Shown here one piece after another: positions 1-12,089 of a stretch of 64,000 nucleotides of DNA. This DNA comes from Ornithodoros turicata (Eukaryota; Arthropoda; Arachnida; Ixodida; Argasidae), in assembly GCF_037126465.1 (NCBI RefSeq), contig NC_088203.1:86800668-86864667 (forward strand), read 5' to 3'. Position 1 is the stretch's first letter. Each line of letters opens with the position of its first letter. Both the position numbers and the translations under genes were made by a program. Under the pieces are notes generated by a model that was not told the DNA's origin, ran no database searches, and saw only the letters and a program-made list of their open reading frames with translations.

Positions 1-910
1 TACTCTGGAGCATGTCCAAAGCTCGGGAGGAACTAAAGGGGGAAAGACGCTACCTTAAAGGGAAGGTTCTTTCCCGTGCGTAATTGAAATAAATATGTGG
101 CGCAGGAGCCCATTCGCTCTAAATCTACTTATATACAGAGTTGTTGTGTCGCGAGGGTCGGCAGGGGGCTCGCACCCACGGGGACGAGCAAGCCAAGCAG
201 CGTAATCTCATCACGAGTTCGCCTGACGTTTCCGAGACGTTTTGGTCAGGACGGTCACGTGTGAGTGTCGTCTCCCACCCTTCCTCCTCTCGTATCCCCC
301 GCAGCACGAGCGAAATCACTTGCACAGTTGAGGTGACGTGAGAAATGGCCCCAGGTATAGGGAAACGCCCTATCGCAGCGTCACAATGTCGTCGCACTGA
401 CGTCGCACGGGCGTCTCTCTGCGCAGTAATTGCAATTCGTGTGTGGATTCCAATGCGATATAATACACAGACTTGTAAGGTAATTAATTAGAAGTAACTA
501 TTTCGAGACTTACATTCGATATTTTGAAATTGTAACTAGCTGAACTACTTCTGCAAGTAATTATTAATGCATTTGCAATTATTTTTCGAAATATTTATAC
601 GCAATTTGGGATACAGCTTTATTTCGAACGTTCAATCACCTTCAGGTTGTTCGCGACTTTGCCCTTTCACGAAAGTCTAGAAAGAGAAGATTATCGTGTA
701 CCCAACGGTGGTGTGACGTGCAGGATCAAACAGTGGCATATAATCATGACCAGTATGGTGTGGGAGAATACTTTGCTTCTGAAGGCCAATGGACGATATA
801 AAATGCACGTAGGAGCAGCATTCTCTCTGTACATGCAGATGACATTTCCCTGTGCGTTTAATATGACTTAAAGGAGTACAGGAGGCCATCCAAAAAAAAA
901 TTCTGATTAA
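1..910. other. no gene recognised
   Basis: A+T-rich intergenic sequence with only short open frames that lack domain features, consistent codon use or splice context. I see nothing nameable apart from the TAA/TTAA at its right edge, which belongs to the next element. Confidence 0.5.
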
Positions 911-1543
911 AGGGCAACCTCCATGGAGCGAATGTACAGCGAAAAAGCTGCGAACTTCGCTCAGCGTCGGACGCCCTGCGCGAGGCGTCAAAAATGTGAG
1001 CGTCCGCCGCCGATCTGCCCATGCCAGATATTTTCGCCCAGCGTCCGCGATTCCGGAAGCGTCAACTGCAGATGAACCAATCAAAGTGCTCTTCCGCTAC
1101 GAATATACGCCAGATCGCCTGCACGTGGTCGTCTGCTCTCGTGAATCATCGTCATCGTCCTCTTCTTGCAACTGGATGCTGTCGTCTGCTCGCTGTTTCG
1201 CCAACTGCATCGTTAGAACGTGAGGCGTTCTCTGCCAAGAAACATGTTTTCTTTTCGCAGTAGTGAATATGCTTTTCGGTACGTTACTGGGCGCATCTTT
1301 TCAGACAGATGCTGGATTTAGTTGCAAAATTTGTGACATTAAATGCACTTTTTCGAGCAATTGATTTCACTAAGCTTTCACCTTATACCCTGGCAACAGT
1401 GACATCACAGCATGACTTCCCGACGCCGTCCGCTGGTTTTTCGCTCCATGGAGCTGGTGCCGGCGAACAACTGGCGGCGGAACGCGCGTGGCAGTCTGCC
1501 GCGCGAACTTCGTTGCAAAAATTCGATCCATGGAGGTTGCCCT
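911..1543. mobile_element. non-autonomous TIR element (TAA/TTAA target)
   Basis: The ends are inverted repeats: AGGGCAACCTCCATGGA at the left and its near-perfect complement at the right (through ...GGTTGCCCT). TAA (908-910 and 1544-1546) flanks both sides, within TTAA on each side. About 24 bp of terminal repeat are visible. The 633-bp body has no convincing protein, so this is a MITE-like copy. The TAA/TTAA ambiguity leaves PIF/Harbinger, piggyBac or Kolobok as possible superfamilies. Confidence 0.75.
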
Positions 1544-3240
1544 TAAGACGTGTGTGTCATTTTACCGAATAGCGCGAAATGTTTTGATGCGTGCAATTTG
1601 TTTCCCAGAAAAAAAAAAGAACTCACATAAACATGGCTCCGTGTATAACAAGGAGATGTATGATGGCACGTCACTGATGACGTTACAGGGGCAACTCGTT
1701 CTGGTTCGCTGGTCAGTGGGGGTCAGCGCCCTGTCCCTTTGCCGCCGTTGTTTCGCCAGTTCCCCCGGATAGTTGGAGATAGAAGGAGCAGCCGAATCAT
1801 GGCCGAGCCAGGAGCAATGCTTTTGCAGAACCCCGAACAGCCGAGTAGCAGACGACAGCGGAGTACCAGACAACATTTCTCGGGACCAATCAGCGAGCGT
1901 GGCCCCCCTAGCGTCAGCGGGAGGTCACAGGCAGATCACTGCTCTCCACCGCCGTTGAGCACGGTCGCTTTTTGCGGCGTACTTTAAATTCAATTTCTGC
2001 GATAATTATGACTCTATGGGGTGAATTAATTCGTATGGTGTATCTTACTGGCCTGTTTAGCAGCTTTATACAAAGAAACAGGGCGTTAAAAATGACTTCT
2101 GTGCTACTTTAAAAGGGCCCTTTTTCACTGTCTAATGTTCTAGTGTCTCAGCTAAGTAACGAACACTACGATTCTAACAATGTACAATTTTTGCACAGTA
2201 CTCAACTACCGTTAGTCATTTTCTTGCCTTTTCTCTTGTGCACCAGACGTCTGTCTTTTGAATAAATATACAATAAAGTTATAATCAAAAATATATATTG
2301 AAATTAATCTAATTAACTGTGGTTCAATTACATTTCAGAGTAATTGTACAATTGTTATTTTGTGACTAATTTAATAGCTTTTTATGATCGCGTGGTTGTA
2401 ATCACAATTCAATTAGTTTTGAAACGTAATTTTTACAAGACTGATGACATCGATAATAAATGATACCATTCAAATCTTCCAAAAGTAATGCAGGGATGCC
2501 GTAGGCTAGGGAATGCAGCGCACTACCCGTGCAAACGTATATGTGCTATATGACGCTCGGAAAACGAACTGTTTCTTTCGGCACGTGCTGTTGGATTCCA
2601 GTTCTGAGCTGTCACTACGACAGGTTACATGACAAAGCCACGGTCAACAACGGGAAGCTGTTAAAGGGGCAGCGAAATCGGCCTCTATAAATTTTTCGTG
2701 TTTGGCTATAGTGGGTTGTGGTACGATCAATATTATGGATCATTGTGCAAGAACAATTATCCTATATGATCTGTTGATATGGCAGAGATGCATGCGATCT
2801 GGTGGAGGAACTCCATATAGTACTGGAAAAGCGTGAGTTCGGGCACAGGAAGAAAAAAAAAACAGCGGCGGGACAGCTCACACAGGCCAAACGTTTAATT
2901 TACGCAACACTCATGAAACACAGTGTTTTTTTTTTACTATTTAATGATTTTTTATTTAAAAAAAAAGGTTATGAGAAGCGCTCAGATGCCGTTTTTGCAG
3001 CGAAACGGCCAGGCGAGCATCCTCTCGAAAAGAATATGTAGCTACTAGATGGTTAATTAGTTAGAATTCATTAATTAACTCGCGCGCATTAATTAGCGAC
3101 TTTCCTGCAAAAGTGATACAGCAGCATGGGAGACAATCGTCGTTGAAAGTCTGTTTTTCTTTCTTTTCTTTTTTTTTTTTTGCGTTGAAATATATCCGTA
3201 GTCGAATACATATTGCTGTGGAAATGTAGCGAAACAAAAA
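1544..3240. other. A+T-rich intergenic DNA
   Basis: No coding domain seen. A TTAAAGGGGCAGCG phrase at 2661 resembles the terminus of the TTAA-type elements elsewhere in the window, but I found no partner end. The rest is A+T-rich with homopolymer runs. Confidence 0.4.
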
Positions 3241-3269
3241 CTGTGCGCCTAAGGAGCTCACGGCCTTCG

Positions 3270-3620
3270 TCGTCGTCGGCTTATCAGTGATGGGACTGCA
3301 TGCCGTAGTCGGCCACTGTCAGGCGGGCAACGTCACCACTATCGTAGGGGGATCATGCCTCCTGGGCCGACTTCACAGGGAACTCTGCCGACATTTGTCT
3401 TAAAGCGTAGCCACTGGGCCACGGTAGCTGACTTGCTTGGGTCGCGAAGCGGTGGTGGTGGTGGTGGTGATGGCGAGAGGGCTTGCCGTTGTCGGCCCCA
3501 CGTATGTGGGCAAAGTCACGACTGACGCCCTGGGGAAATGTGCGTCCTGGGCCGACTTCTAGGGGAACTGTGCCGACATATGTCAGACATATGTCGCGAA
3601 GCGGTTGATCTGGCCAGCAG
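3270..3620. repeat. SINE-related 'cgggcaacgtcac / gtcggcccagg' repeat
   Basis: Contains two tandem-like blocks with the phrases 'gggccgacttcacaggg' and 'gggccgacttctaggggaactgtgccgacat', which recur in the SINE copies at 22.8, 42.2, 61.4 and 62.8 kb. A short (GGT)n tract lies at about 3450. No intact tRNA-like head is visible here. Confidence 0.5.
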
Positions 3621-4437
3621 ATCAGCACCTACTCCAATCTTCTCCATCGCTCCAAAGCACGTGGCCCTCTGACGTCGAATGAGACATTGCGCGCCCTCCG
3701 TTCCTGAGGCGAGCGGTTTCGGTTCACTTGCGTAGCACAATCCAGCGATGCATTCAACGTACGTGCTCGTTTCAGGATTTTAACAACAACCTAAATGCTT
3801 TCAATGAGGACTCTTTCCAATTCCGCTATTTCACTTTTGCACGAAACCCCCTAATTAAATAGTTATTTTAGGGATTTTAGGTAATTAGTTAGGGTTTAGA
3901 GTTAGTTTAGGTAATTAGAATTTTAGGTAGTTTTAGGTAATTAGTCATACAGTAGTTACATACTCACTTCGACAGAACGTTCGCGTAGCCGCATAACGCA
4001 TCTAAAAATATATATCATTCTGTTATAGCTTTTTTATTGAAAAAATGCAAAGGTTTTCGAAAGGTTCGAAAAGGAAAGGGAATGAAAGGTTTCCGAACCG
4101 AAACGCTGCGGTTTCGGTTTCGGTTTTCATTTGCAAATGAAAATTTGGGGATGGATATTTCAACGCGCGTGCGTGTTTCAGGAGTGTTTAAACGTGAAAT
4201 GACTTGCAACTAGAATAGTCTCAATCCGCTATCTAGCTTTTGCCCAAAATCCCATAATTAAAAAGCTAATTAATGAATTTTAGGTAACTAGTCAATAGGT
4301 AGTTGCACACTGTGCACACACAGTTGAGGATGTCCGCCTGGCCGTAGAACTCAACCGCAAAATCGACATCTATGCTGTTCTCGTAGCTTTTTTATAGAGA
4401 TTCTGTAAAGGCTTAAAAAAAACACCCTGTATTTACA
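3600..4437. repeat. interspersed repeat, copy 1 (second copy 31980-32440)
   Basis: Shares with 31980-32440 an ordered series of blocks: 'cagatcagc..cactccaat', 'cacgtggccctc', 'ttaatgaattttaggtaa', 'gacgtccgcctggtcg'-like and 'aaaaaaacaccctgtat'. The order is the same in both copies and there is no coding potential. The type of element is unknown. The second copy interrupts a LINE. Confidence 0.55.
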
Positions 4438-4479
4438 ACCCCGCACGCATAACAAAATACACCCTACGCATCGTTAGTA

Positions 4480-4990
4480 GTAGAAGGTCTGGTCGTAGGA
4501 GATCCTAGTCCACTCAGGAACCTGGACCCCTGGGCCCTGCCCTGAGTCCTTCGCGTATTTTTTCCCGCGCGGCACGTGGGCGGAGGGTTGGCTGCGCGCT
4601 TACCGGCGGGGGAGGGCTGTGTGCGCGCTTACCCTCTCTCATTTTTCAGCATGGGCCGACTTCTTTCGTCATTTTTTCAGCCTTGGCCGACTTGAATCGC
4701 AAATTTTTTCCCGCTACAATAGGTGTGCCATAGGCGGTTTACATGCAAGGGATAGCCATACACAAAAGTACAAGTGAAAATATATTTATTAAAGTCATTA
4801 GTGTTGGGAATTATGTTATGACTCTGTGTGAAGGAGAAAAACCTAGCCAAAAACCTGATGCAGAAGAAACACAATACACGTAAGAAATATTAGACTTATT
4901 ACAGGTATGATGCAATAGCATTGAAGGGGTATCACACATCATACACAATATTTTTTATTAGTAGTAATCACGCATTTTCAATTAAGCAGA
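4480..4990 (-). repeat. 'gtcggcccag' repeat, inverted copy of 14500-15030
   Basis: Read on the minus strand, this stretch matches 14500-15030 almost throughout. It includes the 'gtttttggctaggtttttctcc' region, the paired 'agtcggcccaggctgaaaaa' units and the 'cccaggggtccaggttcctgag' region. It is an opposite-orientation copy about 10 kb away. No protein recognised. Confidence 0.75.
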
Positions 4991-5008
4991 AGGGGATACA
5001 CATTTTAA

Positions 5009-6113
5009 AGGAGCAGTCTAAGACCGAGAAAAAAAATTTGTTTCTGATCGTGATGGAATGTCTGATCCCTAAATAACGTTTTCACGCAAGAAATATGAGC
5101 GCAGCAGAAAAATATCGCGCGCAGCAGTAGATTGATTTTCACGAGTGCGGAGAGCTCACTCCTACTCCCGTGGAAGACACATAAGAAATGACGGGCACCT
5201 CCGTCACGATGTGACGTTGTACGTTGCGTCCACTCCTAGGGCTCGCAAGTGGCCTCGGCTGCGGTCTGACACCGACAATTGTCAAGGTGACGGCGGGCTC
5301 CTTTCGCGCGCGTTGTTCTGACGCATGCGCATCAGAAACGGCTACCTTTCTTTCTCTCTCTCTCTTTTTTTGTTACAGAACATGGCGTCGGAAACATTGG
5401 TCGTCTGATCTGTCTCCCGCCAGTTGATGCTTTTCGGTTGAACGGTGAAGGTACGCAGTGCAACGAAATCGGGAACTCGCGTGTGGATTGAGGTCAGCAC
5501 TCCTCCAAAAGGGAATGGGGACGTGCAGGTGCACTGTGAGTGCAAGTTGCGATCGTTGAACTAGCTTAATAAGTTGCACACAGAAAGAACACATTTTGTT
5601 TGTCTTGTTTTCCAGGAACGAATACGAGGTGAGCCGCGTCATGTTGCATCGCTTCGCGAACAGCACAAACCGCCACCCTGCGTATCGCCTCATGTGAGAC
5701 GCTCGCACTTTTCGTTAGTTGGAGACGTGTATAATAAACAAAAACAATGATTATAAGACACACGATCGCGTTACCATTATGAGCGTAATGTTTTATTGTT
5801 CGTTTGCACCTCTGTTTTATGCCTCAAACCAACAGAACATAATGAACCGCTGTCAACACGGAGCAAGCCGTGTCCGAAGCAGACGAATTTTCCGTAGCGA
5901 ATGAGAGCACGTCTAACGTTTGTCATCACAGTCAATAGGGAGTGGCTTGTGGCTGGAGCGCGCGAGCCTCCCGCCACGGAAGCGATTTTATAAATCGAAT
6001 TGCGCTGTAACAAAACATTGTTCAGCCGAAATATTTTACGAGAATGATTTTTACACACTGCTTGACAAATTCAAAACGGTTTTCAGCCATTCAAATTTCC
6101 TTTCCATGCTCCT
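5009..6113. mobile_element. TTAA-flanked TIR element, non-autonomous
   Basis: TTAA lies directly outside both ends (5005-5008 and 6114-6117). The ends begin AGGAGCA and finish TGCTCCT. The terminal repeat is short and the subterminal similarity weak. The interior has no recognisable transposase, only scattered short frames. The right end abuts the 3' tail of the LINE that follows. Confidence 0.55.
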
Positions 6114-6117
6114 TTAA

Positions 6118-7220
6118 TCAAAGAAGATATTTTTAATCAATATGATTAAATTAAATTGAATTCAATTCAACTTTATTACAATGCAAGTCAGAGTTACATA
6201 TGGGTGGCCAAAAAACAGCATTATGCTGTTTGACGAGGGCGCCTCCCCCTGACTTAGTGCAGCAACAGCAGGCAATATATACTAATTGTGAACATCAATC
6301 TTAATCGCGAAAAATACTACAATGAAGCAAGAAAACGGAATAAATATACATATATACATCACAGCAAATTAGACATCATCATAGACAAAATAAGACACAT
6401 CATTCCCAGCTTCAACAGCTTTGCGATTTTATGGGGTAGCAACTGATCTCCACATATTGTTCGCGTCCTTGGGACCTTCCAATATAGATCCTGACGTGTT
6501 TTGCTAGCTATTCGACGTTGTAGATTGCATATTGACAAGATTAACGTATTATTATATTTTAGAGCCCTAAGGTATGTTTTTAGCAGGAGGAAATCGTAAA
6601 TATTTTGTACCTTCATAATTTTCCGGCCATCAAAAAGATTTGCTGTGTGATGATCGAGAGGAACGCCTGCAATCAATCTTACTGCTCTTTTTTGTAATAA
6701 ATAAAGTTTAGTAATGTTAGTCTTAGATGTTGTACCCCATACGAGGTGACAATAGCTAAGGTGAGATCGTATTAATGTATTGTAAAGAGTAACCTTTACG
6801 AAATTCGGAGTGCGTAATGGGAAGTAGACAGGATGCCAATGGCTTTCGCAATTTTGTTTTCAAGATATGTCAAGTAACAATCCCAAACCAGATTATCTGA
6901 AAATAGAACCCCTAGGATTTTAATCGATCTTAGAATTTCAATGGACTGGTTACCTAACATGATGTTAAAGGGAATGGATACAGGTTTATTACGTGTCGTA
7001 TATAGCACTGCCTTAGTTTTGTTTATGTTAATAGATATTCTATTATGCTCTGACCATGTCCCGATCGCAGAAAGGGCCATGTTTGCATGCGTTACAGTGT
7101 CACTAATCGTGCTACCAGAACAAATACACTAGTATCGTCAGCGTAGATGAAAAATTTAGCTGCCAGAGTTGTGTTTACAATGGCGTTTATATGCAACTTC
7201 TTTTCGTATATTAACGCACC
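6118..7220 (-). pseudogene. CR1/L2-like LINE, 3' half (reverse transcriptase C-terminal part)
   Basis: Minus-strand frames encode the back half of a non-LTR reverse transcriptase. The catalytic box FIYADDTS lies at about 7134-7145. Then come the ...SININKTKAVLY and IKILGVLFSDNLVWD segments at about 7060-6880, typical of palm/thumb, and a degraded tail at about 6676-6360. Frameshifts break the frame. The 3' end has AATAAA and an A+T-rich tail of GAATT-type units at about 6145-6180. The reverse-transcriptase fingers are missing. The endonuclease half lies next to it in the opposite orientation (7221-8529). An inactive relic. Confidence 0.8.
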
Positions 7221-8529
7221 ATGTACCATGAACTTATTCTTCCACATGAATTGTGTAAGTCTGTTGGGCACCATGGCTTAAATATCATGCATGCAAATCT
7301 CCAGTCCGCAGCGAATAAACTAGAGAAAATTGAATGTTTGCTTAAGCAATGTCAGCACTCCTTTGACATACTTACGTTCAATGAAACTTGGTGCCGAAAT
7401 GAGCACGATGCCATTCGCTTATCTCGATATCATGTATATTTTCTGAATCGCACTGGGAAGAGAGGGGGCGGCGTATCTATTTTGGTGAGGGAGAACTCAT
7501 GTGAAATCATAACGGAGTATAGCATTTGTACTGTCAATTTTGATGTGTTGTCACTGTTGTCAGGGGATGACGTTTATTCTGTGATATATCGTGCTCCGGA
7601 CAGGAACACCTCATCATTCTTTATTTTCCTTGAAGGCATGCTGTCTTACATAGTCAATAACAAATTGACACCGTTTCTCGGTGGTGACATCAACATAGAT
7701 ATGAGCAAGACATCACCACCACAAACAGCACTACTGGAGCTGCTCGAGTCATACGGCTTCATCAATTTTATTAACACCCCTACTCGAGTTGCACCCAGAA
7801 GCAGTACAACAATCGACGTGATCATATCAAATTATTGTGCTGCACATATTACTAGTGGAACAATAAGCACAGACATCAGCGATCATGTGCCGGTCTTCTT
7901 CAGTTTCGCGGTGCGGATAGAAGACCAAGATAGACAACGATACGACAAGAAATAAATGAAGGTAGCTTGTCAAAAATCAGAAATCAAATTGGGTCTTTCA
8001 ACTGAAGTGATGTCATGAATTGTACAGACCCGAACGCCGCGTACGATTTATTTTTCGGTGCCATAAGTGACATATATCGCGACTGCTTCCCGTTTGTGCA
8101 CAGGACTCAACCAAGGCATGCTCGTAAGCCATGGATAACGCATAAAATTTGACGTCGATTAGAAAGCGTGATAAGCTTTTCAGGAAGTTTTTGAGAAACA
8201 GGGATCCAGACACCTTTAGAACCTTTAAAAAGATTTGAAATGATATAAACAGGATGATCATGAACGACAAACTAGAGTACACCTTGAATATTTTCTCGAC
8301 ATGCAGGGGCGATACTTCGGCCATGTGGCGCAACGTCAACTATCTATTGAACTCTGGCCATCCACGGAAGCCTCTCCAGTGCGTTATCCACGTAGGTATT
8401 AGTTACAGTGGAAGTGACATGGCTCAGCAATTCAACGACAACTTAGTCAATTCATGTGCGGCAAACGATATTGACATCAATATAGATGGTGCCTGCAAAT
8501 ATGGACTATTCTCTAGAGAGCTGGCCTAA
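7221..8529 (+). pseudogene. CR1/L2-like LINE, inverted 5' half (APE endonuclease and linker)
   Basis: The 244-residue frame at 7221-7955 is an apurinic-like endonuclease of a non-LTR retrotransposon. It shows LNIMHANLQS, FNETWC (catalytic Glu), GGGVSILV, GGDINIDM and SDHVPVFF (catalytic Asp-His). A broken linker frame follows to 8529 and includes TSAMWRNVNYLL. No reverse transcriptase follows. The 5' end abuts the minus-strand reverse-transcriptase half, as expected for a twin-primed, 5'-inverted insertion. Not functional as a LINE, although the endonuclease frame itself is open. Confidence 0.85.
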
Positions 8530-9191
8530 GATTTTCCCTCTCCCTCGCGCGCCCCGCCCACCCGGAGCGCGCCAATGGGAGGACGTGTGAGCAGCGTCGG
8601 CTGAGTGCCATCTGGGGCCAGAGGTTCGAATGTAGACGGGGACGTGCTCTTGGCGATGCTACATCCACTGGGCCGTTCCGATACCCGCGTTTGTTTGTTT
8701 GTTTTTGCTTTTAATGAACGTTTTATGATGGCTTGATTCATTGCCTGTTAGGCGCAGACTTCGAATGATGCGTTTGCGGCGTCCTTGATGATGTCCGCGT
8801 TTGTTTGTTTTATTAAATATACGGAACCCGCTTTGACAGAGTGATCTTGATAAGACGTCCGCGGAATCGTTGCGCCCGTGTTTGGGTGATAGTAGGGCGT
8901 TCTTTGGCGTGTGTGTGTGTGTGTGTGCCTTCCCTTTTATTGACCGTGTCATATGCGATTCATGTGCGATGCGCTGTGGACCGGGACACGGCCGGTGAGA
9001 GGTATACCCCGTTTTTGGTTCTTTGTCGTTTCACGGGACAATGCATCATTATGGACTGTTTCCTTCTGCGTTTTTTTTTCTCTCTCTCTGTTTCATACCC
9101 CCTTTGTGTCTTCACTGCGTCATGCGACACGTGTTCTTACGAAAGGAATTTGATGAGATGCCATGCCCGTGCCGTTTTGTGCGTATGTTTA
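8530..9191. other. no gene recognised; GC-rich then (GT)n
   Basis: Starts with a GC-rich patch (8537-8660) and contains a (GT)n microsatellite at about 8909-8927. The long open frame that continues through the MITE to 9539 has no recognisable domain, and its C-terminal part is MITE sequence. I therefore do not call it a gene. Confidence 0.4.
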
Positions 9192-9535
9192 GGGCCAGTT
9201 CTCACTTGGCGACGCCCGACGCGGCGTCGTGAGCGGGCGGCCGAAGTAGAGGCGCATTTCCGCCGCCCGTTCAGCACGCGCGATTTTCATGTTCCCACCA
9301 CAGTGGCATTCCGTCGTCCAAAGCAGACGAAAACTCAGGAGGCGTGGCCTTTCTGTGACACCTTATTGGTCGCCAGTGTATCGTTCTCGCCAACTCTCGC
9401 CGACGTCGTGAACGAGACCGGCATGGCAAATTGTTTTGGCTCGACGTCTCTCCTCTCCCAACGCCGGAAATGCGCGTCTATTTCCGCCGCCAGCTCACGA
9501 CGTCGTGTCTGGCGTCGTCAAGTGAGAACTGGCCC
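9192..9535. mobile_element. PIF/Harbinger-like MITE
   Basis: Long terminal inverted repeats: the left end starts GGGCCAGTTCTCACTTGGCG and the right end finishes with its near complement. Similarity extends roughly 70-80 bp inwards, including the GCGCATTTCCG block. TTA flanks both sides (9189-9191 and 9536-9538), the target duplication typical of PIF/Harbinger. At 344 bp it is too short to code for a transposase. Confidence 0.85.
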
Positions 9536-9990
9536 TTAGATAATGCCGACAGAAGACTCTGGTTCTTTTCCCCCTTTTGCTGAACATGATGCCATACATG
9601 TTGTTACAGAAGGACTTTGACGAGACGCCCAGGCCGTTTTTGTGCGTACGTTTGGTAATGCTGGCTAATGATGAAAGAAGACTACTTTTTTGATGGTTTC
9701 TTTCATTAAACTTTTGGTGGCACCGTACCACTGTCAATCGACTGGGCGCGCATCATCTTTCTATGTGAAACCAGGAGACGCATGCAACTGACCACAGCAG
9801 GCTGCGAAACTAATGCACATGACGTTTATTGCAAGGAACTGCATAGACAGGCTTTTGTTGGTGATGACAACAGTACATGTGGTCGAGGGCGGTCCTCTGA
9901 AACCCGTGCCGTAATGCCTTGGTAGTGGAGTACACTGTTGTTTCTATATGCTGTAGCATATCATGATGCGTGCTCATGCAAAATGACATC

Positions 9991-10135
9991 CGACTGTCAT
10001 TTTACGGGACATGTCATCGAACGTGGTTTGATCGAAAGCCGTTTGATCGAACGCGGGACATTTGGTCGAAAGCCATTTGATCGAACGCTGTTTGATCGAA
10101 ACGGCAGCAGTCGTTTGATCGATTTTTTTTTTTTG
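9991..10135. repeat. degenerate GTTTGATCGAACGCC cluster A
   Basis: At least six imperfect units of a 15-16 bp motif read as 'gtttgatcgaacg/gaaagcc' between 10015 and 10130. No coding sequence. The same motif recurs at 10833 and 11700. Confidence 0.7.
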
Positions 10136-10832
10136 GTTCGCTTGTAGCGTTGATGTAACAAAAAACAAGAAGAAAAACAAAAGAAAGCATCAGTCCTAGA
10201 TGCTGCTCTCTTAAGGAATATTTAACTCTGTGTAATACGCTACCTAATGGCCTGACATTGCTTTCCTTCGACTGTGTGTGACGGAATGTTCAAGAACATT
10301 GCAGGCACATACGCCATTGCAAGTCACCAGTTCAGACCGGAAACGATGGACTACAATTCGCTACGCTGCCAAGGTCTAGAAGCTGAAGAGATACTGAAAC
10401 AAAGAAAGCGCTGGTTCCACGTAAATCACCCACAATTTTCGGCGTTTTGACCCCTCTTTTCTCCTTGTAGGAGAATAATCCGCATTCACTGAGCGACCCA
10501 AAGACGAGTTCACAACCCAAAGTTCAGTGACAAAAAGTTCGTTGTGCAAAGATAAGAGGTCAGAACGGCTTAAGAGGAAAGAATAGAACGAATTCTTGAT
10601 TCCATTGTATGCTCAAGTATAGCACGTGCCTAGATGTGTTCTTTTTAAGCTCGTCCTATCTAAAACTAACTCCCTCTGATGTCCTGTTGCAGTGAGTTCC
10701 TGTAGTGCACTTGATATGCGTACCGGACCGTGTTGTGTGTTATGATTTCGTTAGTTTGGGATGCGCCTATTTGCCTCTTGCGTACCACGGCGCACTGAGA
10801 AAAGCAATGCAAGCATATAGGGTGTCCGCCCA

Positions 10833-10965
10833 TTTCATCGAACGCCGGTTCGTCGAACGACGTTTCATCGACGCCATTTTATCGAATCCCGTTTCATGGA
10901 GCGCCACCGGACAGTTGCTCACCAGACAATTGCCCGTCGGACAAGTGCTCACCGTTAGAATCAAT
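10833..10965. repeat. mixed cluster B (ATCGAACG units then GGACAATTGCTCACC units)
   Basis: The first half has 'tttcatcgaacgccgg'-type units and the second half 'ccggacagttgctcacc'-type units. The two unit types therefore sit side by side. Units of the second kind form the arms of the foldback at 57945-58995. Confidence 0.65.
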
Positions 10966-11104
10966 TTGCCACCATTTTAGATGTTTACTGTTGTAGGAGA
11001 ATCTAATACGACGTGGAACGGTCAGTACATGGACAGCGCCTTTACAATCTATGAGGCTATGAGGAGTGATATATACATTGCTACGCTTCATGATACAAGA
11101 GGGA

Positions 11105-11216
11105 TATGCACTATTATACTACACTATTACTATATACTTACTATATTATTATTACTACTATTATTATTACTATACTATATTACTATACTATACTATTATA
11201 CTATATACTACATGTT
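11105..11216. repeat. (TAT/TTA)n microsatellite
   Basis: Low-complexity run of ACTAT, TTA and CTATA units, almost free of G. Confidence 0.85.
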
Positions 11217-11694
11217 AGGTCAGTTTAGAATTAGTCTGCTGGCATTTTAGACGTTAGGTCTAGTTAGAATTATTCTATGGGTATTATAGACGTTAGAATT
11301 GGCGTATTAGCATTTTAGACATTATTATTGTTGTTGCTATGTTAGAATAAGTTTATCGGCACTTTAGGTTCTTGGCGAAGGCGTGTTCTGCAATTCTTCG
11401 CAATCGCAACAATGCAAATATTCGCAACAATCGCGCAATCATATCCTGAATGTAGCAAAGGCTGACGCTGATACATGATCTCAAAGCTGTTTGCGCGCGG
11501 TGAAGTTAACTGAATTAAATTTCACGTTTTATCTCTGATGCTTCGTCCTCTGTCACTCACTTATCCGCCGACAAAGCACTGATTTCCAACTATCGGCGCT
11601 AAGCGGGTGGTTATAAAACGGTTGGGGGGTTCGGCTGACGGGATATCGGCATGCGACGCGTGATCCATATTGGGCCATTCCTATAACCACTCTG

Positions 11695-11805
11695 GTGTTC
11701 GCCCATTTGTCCAAACGCCGTTTGTCCGAACGCCGTTTGATCGAAGCCGTTTGATCGAACGCCGCTAGGTCGAAAGCCGTTTGATCGAGAAACATTTGTT
11801 CGAAG
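11695..11805. repeat. GTTTGATCGAACGCC cluster C
   Basis: Six or seven imperfect units ('gtttgtccgaacgcc', 'gtttgatcgaagcc' and similar), the same motif as cluster A and in the same orientation. Confidence 0.7.
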
Positions 11806-12089
11806 GGAGTTCAAAGCTAGCAGCGTATCCTTATAGCACCTCTTTTCTGTAACTTTTGACTCGAGCATACGGAAGCAGGCAATCAGTGTCCTCAGCTTCT
11901 TCTTTTTTTTTAACTAAACAGGGGAGACCTCTGGTTATTTGCAGACATTTGTCATTCACGAACAGCACAGCTGAATAGAACAACGCGGAAGAATCCGGCG
12001 AACCGTAGGACACATATTGAAGCAAATGGCCTCAGGTTGCGAGCAGCCGATAGTCTGTGCCTCTTCTGGGCACCCTTTTCATTGCTGGC

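Noticed and set aside
8841..9539. 232-residue open frame
   Set aside because: It runs through low-complexity (GT)n sequence and into the PIF/Harbinger-like MITE. No domain and no start or splice context.
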